Source of the DNA: JAQTNA01 sp043743785 | GTDB lineage: Bacteria; Pseudomonadota; Gammaproteobacteria; Burkholderiales; Rhodocyclaceae | Assembly: GCA_043743785.1 (NCBI GenBank) | Contig: JAYTVW010000015.1 | Location: 47,821-111,820, forward strand | Direction: 5' to 3' | DNA: 64,000 nucleotides | Shown here: one piece after another, positions 60,723-64,000 of the stretch | Position numbering within the stretch: the first letter of the stretch is position 1 | How the letters are laid out: each line of letters opens with the position of its first letter | Notes under the pieces: generated by a model | Told to the model about the DNA's origin: nothing | Database searches by the model: none | Seen by the model: only the letters and a program-made list of their open reading frames with translations | Made by a program: the position numbers and the translations under genes

Positions 60723-61477
60723 AGCCGCACCTCGATGCCGCGGCTACGCATGTATTCCTTGGCTTCACGCACCGTATGCTCCCCATAGTGGAAAATGCTG
60801 GCAGCGAGCACCGCGTCGGCGTGACCCGCAAGAACCCCCTGGGCCAGATGTTCCAGGGTGCCGACGCCGCCGCTGGCGATGACGGGAATGCCCACCGCGT
60901 CGCTCACGGCCCGGGTCAGGGCCAGGTTGAAACCGTTCTTGGTGCCGTCCCGGTCCATGCTGGTGAGCAGGATTTCCCCCGCCCCCAGGGCCTCTACCCG
61001 CCGCGCCCAATCCACGGCGCACATGCCTGTGTTGTTGCGGCCGCCATGAGTGAAGACATCCCAGCGCCCCGGCGCCGTTTCCTTGGCATCGATGGCCACG
61101 ACGATGCACTGGGAACCCACCTTGGCGGAAGCGTCCGCCACCAGCTGGGGGTTCTGCACGGCCGCCGTGTTCATGCTGACCTTGTCGGCACCAGCGTTGA
61201 GCAGGCGACGCACGTCGTCCACCACCCGGATGCCGCCCCCCACGGTGAGGGGAATAAAGACCTGTTCTGCCACCCGCTCCACCACGTGCAGGATGATGTC
61301 CCGCTCGTCGGAGCTGGCGGTGATGTCCAGGAAGGTGATCTCGTCGGCGCCCTGCTCGTCGTAGCGGCGGGCGATCTCCACCGGGTCACCGGCATCCCGC
61401 AACTCGACGAAATTGATGCCCTTGACGACGCGACCGGCCTTGACGTCCAGACAGGGAATAATGCGTTTGGCTAGCAT
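60719..61477 (-). CDS. hisF: Imidazole glycerol phosphate synthase, cyclase subunit
   Basis: HisF takes ammonia from HisH and converts PRFAR to imidazole-glycerol phosphate and AICAR. The 252-residue (beta/alpha)8 barrel has the catalytic Asp in IIPCLDVKAGRVVKGINF and ASGGVGTLEHLAQGV. The ATG at 61477 (MLAKRIIPC) is the family start; an upstream ATG at 61534 lies in repeat sequence. No Shine-Dalgarno sequence is present; six bases separate the ATG from the end of a family B element. Confidence 0.97.
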   Translation of the reverse strand: MLAKRIIPCLDVKAGRVVKGINFVELRDAGDPVEIARRYDEQGADEITFLDITASSDERDIILHVVERVAEQVFIPLTVGGGIRVVDDVRRLLNAGADKVSMNTAAVQNPQLVADASAKVGSQCIVVAIDAKETAPGRWDVFTHGGRNNTGMCAVDWARRVEALGAGEILLTSMDRDGTKNGFNLALTRAVSDAVGIPVIASGGVGTLEHLAQGVLAGHADAVLAASIFHYGEHTVREAKEYMRSRGIEVRL

Positions 61478-61483
61478 TGATCT

Positions 61484-61588
61484 GGTAAGCGGTAAGCAGT
61501 AAGCGGTGAGCCGCCAGCGGTGGGCAGTAAGCACGAATACTGAAGGCTAATGGACATTTCGCTCACCGCTTACCCCCGACCGCTTACG
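61484..61588. repeat. Family B fold-back element filling the hisA-hisF gap
   Basis: One arm is ggtaagcggtaagcagtaag plus cggtgagcc (61484-61512); the other gctcaccgcttacccccgac plus cgcttac (61561-61587). A perfect 13-bp core pairs 61499-61511 with 61561-61573, and an outer 9-bp block also pairs. The last five HisA codons and its stop are inside the arm. Confidence 0.86.
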
Positions 61589-62322
61589 GCTAGTCTGTCG
61601 GCTTCCGCCTGACCTGCCCTGAAATCCAGGGTGCCTTCGTAGATGGCGCGGCCGGTGATGGCACCCATGATGCCTTCGGCCTCGACGGCGCAGAGGGCGC
61701 GTATGTCTTCCAGCGCCGCAATGCCGCCGCTGGCGATGACCGGAATGCGTAGGGCCTGGGCCAGCTTCACCGTTGCCTCGATATTCACGCCGCCCAGCAT
61801 GCCGTCCCGGCCGATGTCGGTATAGATGATGCCTTCGACACCGTAGTCCTCGAACTTCCGGGCCAGGTCGATGACATCGTGGCCGGTGAGCTTGGACCAG
61901 CCATCCACCGCCACCTTGCCGTCCCGGGCGTCCAGGCCGACGATGATGTGGCCGGGGAAGGCACCGCAGGCGTCGTGCAGGAAGCCCGGGTTCTTTACCG
62001 CCGCCGTGCCGATGATGACGTAGCTTAATCCGTCGTCCAGGCAGCGCTCGATGGTGTCCAGGTCCCTGAGTCCGCCCCCGAGCTGTACCGGGATTTCGTC
62101 GCCGACTTCCTTCAAGATCGCCTTGATGGCGCTCTCATTCTTCGGCTTGCCGGCGAAGGCGCCATTCAGGTCTACCAGATGGAGGCGGCGGGCGCCCTGG
62201 TCTATCCAGTGGCGGGCCATGGCGGCGGGATCTTCGGAGAAGACCGTGGCGTCATCCATGTCGCCTTGTTTCAGGCGTACGCAGTGACCATCCTTCAGAT
62301 CGATCGCGGGTATCAGCAACAT
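61570..62322 (-). CDS. hisA: Phosphoribosylformimino-AICAR-phosphate isomerase
   Basis: HisA converts ProFAR to PRFAR. The 250-residue barrel has the catalytic Asp8 in IPAIDLKDGHCVRL, the second Asp in YTDIGRDGMLGG, and VIASGGIAALEDI. The last residues, AVSGRG, are read from a family B repeat arm (GCC GTA AGC GGT CGG GGG TAA), so the C-terminal tail is repeat-derived. It is downstream of hisH by 64 bp. Confidence 0.96.
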   Translation of the reverse strand: MLLIPAIDLKDGHCVRLKQGDMDDATVFSEDPAAMARHWIDQGARRLHLVDLNGAFAGKPKNESAIKAILKEVGDEIPVQLGGGLRDLDTIERCLDDGLSYVIIGTAAVKNPGFLHDACGAFPGHIIVGLDARDGKVAVDGWSKLTGHDVIDLARKFEDYGVEGIIYTDIGRDGMLGGVNIEATVKLAQALRIPVIASGGIAALEDIRALCAVEAEGIMGAITGRAIYEGTLDFRAGQAEADRLAVSGRG

Positions 62323-62386
62323 GATGTGGGAACTGGCTTACAAGAGTGGAGGAAAGGTATCAGCCGTAATTTGGCCAGATGAAAAA

Positions 62387-63025
62387 TCAGGGATTCCAGC
62401 GCAGGAAATTGCCGAGAAGCTGCAAGCCGGCCTGCGCACTTTTTTCCGGGTGGAACTGAACGGCGAAGATATTAGCCTGCGCTACCGCACTGGTAAAGAG
62501 GATACCGTAGTGGGTCGAACCGGCGATCAGGTCCGCATTGCCGGCTTCCACGTAATAGCTGTGCACGAAATAGAAGCGGGCGTCGTCAGCGATGCCCTGC
62601 CACAAGGCATGGGGTTCGGCCTGGCTCACCTGGTTCCAGCCCATGTGGGGCACCTTCAGGCGGCAGCCGTCCGCCCCCACCATGGCTTCTGTCGGAAAAC
62701 GCAGCACCTGGCCCGGCAGGATGCCCAGACCCGGCACATCCCCTTCCGCGCTGTGTGCAAAAAGCATCTGCAAGCCAATACAAATGCCCAGAAAGGGCTT
62801 CTCGGCGGCGGCACGGATCACCGCGTCTTTCAGGCCGCGGGCTTCCAGTTCCGCCATGCAGTCCGGCATGGCGCCTTGACCTGGCACGACAACCCGGTCA
62901 GCCGCCGCCACCACGGCCGGATCGGAGGTGACGATGACGCGAGCGCCTTCCCCCACGTGCTCGATGGCCTTGGATACGGAGCGCAGGTTGCCCATGCCGT
63001 AATCGACGATGGCGACGGTGTTCAT
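62387..63025 (-). CDS. hisH: Imidazole glycerol phosphate synthase, glutaminase subunit
   Basis: This class I glutamine amidotransferase feeds ammonia to HisF. The nucleophile is Cys82 in LGICIGLQML; the His/Glu pair is in AVQFHPEKSAQAG. The 212-residue length is normal. The ATG at 63025 (MNTVAIVDYGMGNL) is the family start. It lies between hisB (49 bp upstream) and hisA. Confidence 0.97.
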   Translation of the reverse strand: MNTVAIVDYGMGNLRSVSKAIEHVGEGARVIVTSDPAVVAAADRVVVPGQGAMPDCMAELEARGLKDAVIRAAAEKPFLGICIGLQMLFAHSAEGDVPGLGILPGQVLRFPTEAMVGADGCRLKVPHMGWNQVSQAEPHALWQGIADDARFYFVHSYYVEAGNADLIAGSTHYGILFTSAVAQANIFAVQFHPEKSAQAGLQLLGNFLRWNP

Positions 63026-63074
63026 GTTTGCAGTTCGGAAAGCGTAAAGACGGCAATTATCCCACGAGCGGGAG

Positions 63075-63662
63075 TCACAGAACGCCCTTGGTGGAGGGCA
63101 TGGCACCGACAGCGCGGGGGTCGAATTCGACCGCCATGCGCAGCGCCCGGGCAAATGCCTTGAAAATGCTCTCGCACTGGTGATGGGCGTTGACGCCCTT
63201 CAGGTTGTCGATATGCAGGCTCACGCCGGCATGATTGACAAAGCCCTGGAAAAATTCCTTCACCAATTGCAGGTCAAACGTTCCCAGGGTATCCCGGGTA
63301 TAGCTCACCGTGTATTCCAGGCCGGGCCGGCCGGAAAGATCCACCACCACCCGGGACAGGGCCTCATCCAGGGGCACGTAGGCATGGCCGTAGCGCGTCA
63401 CGCCTTTCTTGTCACCGATGGCCTTGGCCAGAGCCTGGCCCAGGGTGATGCCGACATCTTCCACCGTGTGGTGGGCGTCAATGTGCAGGTCGCCCTGGCA
63501 CTCGATTTCCAGGTCCATCAAGCCGTGGCGGGCGATCTGGTCCAGCATGTGATCCAGGAAGGGCACGCCGGAGGCGAGCTTCGCCCGGCCCGTACCGTCC
63601 AGGTCCAGTTTGACCCGAACCCGGGTTTCGAGGGTATTGCGCGTGATTTCGGCTTGCCGCAT
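63075..63662 (-). CDS. hisB: Imidazoleglycerol-phosphate dehydratase
   Basis: HisB dehydrates imidazole-glycerol phosphate to imidazole-acetol phosphate, the substrate of HisC. The 195-residue monofunctional enzyme has the two HHxxE-type Mn sites: DAHHTVEDVGI and NAHHQCESIFK. The ATG at 63662 (MRQAEITRNTLETR) is used; the upstream in-frame extension to 63857 is repeat sequence. It is divergent from the hisC fragment, with a family A element between. Confidence 0.97.
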   Translation of the reverse strand: MRQAEITRNTLETRVRVKLDLDGTGRAKLASGVPFLDHMLDQIARHGLMDLEIECQGDLHIDAHHTVEDVGITLGQALAKAIGDKKGVTRYGHAYVPLDEALSRVVVDLSGRPGLEYTVSYTRDTLGTFDLQLVKEFFQGFVNHAGVSLHIDNLKGVNAHHQCESIFKAFARALRMAVEFDPRAVGAMPSTKGVL

Positions 63663-63723
63663 GGTCTCTAAAAGGCTGGAAAAACGGGGCCATGATAACA
63701 TCCCGAATCGATTACGCCCCCAA

Positions 63724-63798
63724 TTGAACCGCAGAGGCGCAGAGGTGCGGAGGAATTCACTTGATTTTCTCTGCGCCTCTGCGCCTCTGCGGTGAAAA
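63724..63798. repeat. Family A fold-back element between hisB and hisC
   Basis: Arms ttgaaccgcagaggcgcaga plus ggtgcggagga (63724-63754) and tttctctgcgcctctgcgcc plus tctgcggtgaaa (63766-63797) enclose a short 11-base loop. It is the most compact family A copy, and the only one here between divergent genes. Confidence 0.88.
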
Positions 63799-63819
63799 AT
63801 CATCAGGTTAGTCCACACC

Positions 63820-63876
63820 ATGAGCCAATTCTGGAGTCCCCTTGTCCATTCCCTCACGCCCTACGTGCCGGGGGAA
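63820..63876 (+). pseudogene. hisC: Histidinol-phosphate aminotransferase, first 19 codons only
   Basis: The ATG at 63820 opens MSQFWSPLVHSLTPYVPGE, the normal N terminus of betaproteobacterial HisC (PLP enzyme, step 7 of histidine synthesis). After the Glu codon the expected QPK...LNTNENP sequence is replaced by DNA that encodes a transposase-like tail on the opposite strand. The gene therefore appears interrupted by an insertion sequence; the remainder would lie beyond the right edge. The family A element 22 bp upstream also separates it from hisB. Confidence 0.75.
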
Positions 63877-63885
63877 CATGTTTTA

Positions 63886-64000
63886 TTAAGAGGGGTCTTC
63901 CCAGTTGCTGCCGATGCTGGCGACGGACAGGGTTTGTTCCAAGCCGTCGGCGGGATTGCGAAGGGCTCTGAGGGCGGCGAAGGTTTTGAGGGCGCGATTG
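63886..64000 (-). CDS. C-terminal fragment of a probable insertion-sequence transposase
   Basis: An open minus-strand frame enters from the right edge and ends NRALKTFAALRALRNPADGL, then EQTLSVASIGSNWEDPS and TAA at 63886-63888. This length and charge pattern fits the end of a DDE transposase, but I cannot assign the IS family. Its stop lies about 10 bp from the point where hisC sequence is lost (63877), as expected for the end of an IS with a short terminal inverted repeat. Confirmation needs sequence outside the window. Confidence 0.5.
   Translation of the reverse strand, partial: NRALKTFAALRALRNPADGLEQTLSVASIGSNWEDPS

Overview
The window is GC-rich, densely coding bacterial DNA, probably from a betaproteobacterium and plausibly a member of the Rhodocyclales. 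The main clues are a PEP-CTERM surface protein, an energy-converting hydrogenase-related (hyf-like) membrane cluster, a yjgA/pmbA divergent pair, a hisBHAFIE-hinT-tatABC run, and many paralogous intergenic palindromes. The species is not assignable from sequence alone. No rRNA, tRNA or CRISPR array was recognised.

Layout, left to right. 1-6244 (minus): hyfB-C-E-F-G-like genes for an ion-pumping membrane complex; the large subunit runs off the left edge. 6418-7109: a VapBC toxin-antitoxin pair with its operator. 7178-16757: housekeeping genes (metG, apbC/mrp, dcd, a pyridoxal-phosphate amino-acid decarboxylase, folA), with a PEP-CTERM protein, a DUF4337 membrane protein and two small secreted proteins. 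16882-28670: a complete glycogen cluster (glgA, glgP, two GH57 enzymes and glgC on minus, glgB divergent on plus). 28916-35471: a coupled signalling operon (hybrid histidine kinase, MASE1-CHASE-GGDEF-EAL protein, DUF486 protein). 35472-36557: a gene graveyard with PIN-domain and CHAP-domain remnants and broken repeats. 36558-40323: two GT4 glycosyltransferases, a diacylglycerol kinase and a PlcP-like phosphoesterase, which together look like a membrane-lipid remodelling cluster. 40530-48504: DUF2934 protein, glk, an old-yellow-enzyme reductase, thyA, mog, darP/yjgA, pmbA and a GGDEF-hemerythrin protein. 48588-56703: metallo-beta-lactamase hydrolase, FHA protein, PP2C phosphatase, ornithine-cyclodeaminase-like enzyme, sucCD, DUF2889, FAH-family hydrolase and NIF3. 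56813-63662: DegS-like protease, then tatABC, hinT and hisE-I-F-A-H-B. At the right edge hisC is cut after 19 codons by what looks like the end of an insertion sequence.

The most unusual property is the intergenic DNA. At least seven unrelated families of fold-back (inverted-repeat) elements occur, several with arms built from short tandem words. They sit mostly between co-directional genes. In at least seven junctions (hyfE-hyfF, dcd-decarboxylase, glgP-glgA, mog-thyA, hisA-hisF, hisE-hinT, tatA-tatB) the element fills almost the whole gap from the upstream stop codon to a few bases before the downstream start, and that start has no visible Shine-Dalgarno sequence. Folding would bring stop and start codons together, which suggests a possible role in translational coupling. 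This is an inference, and element insertion without function is the main alternative.
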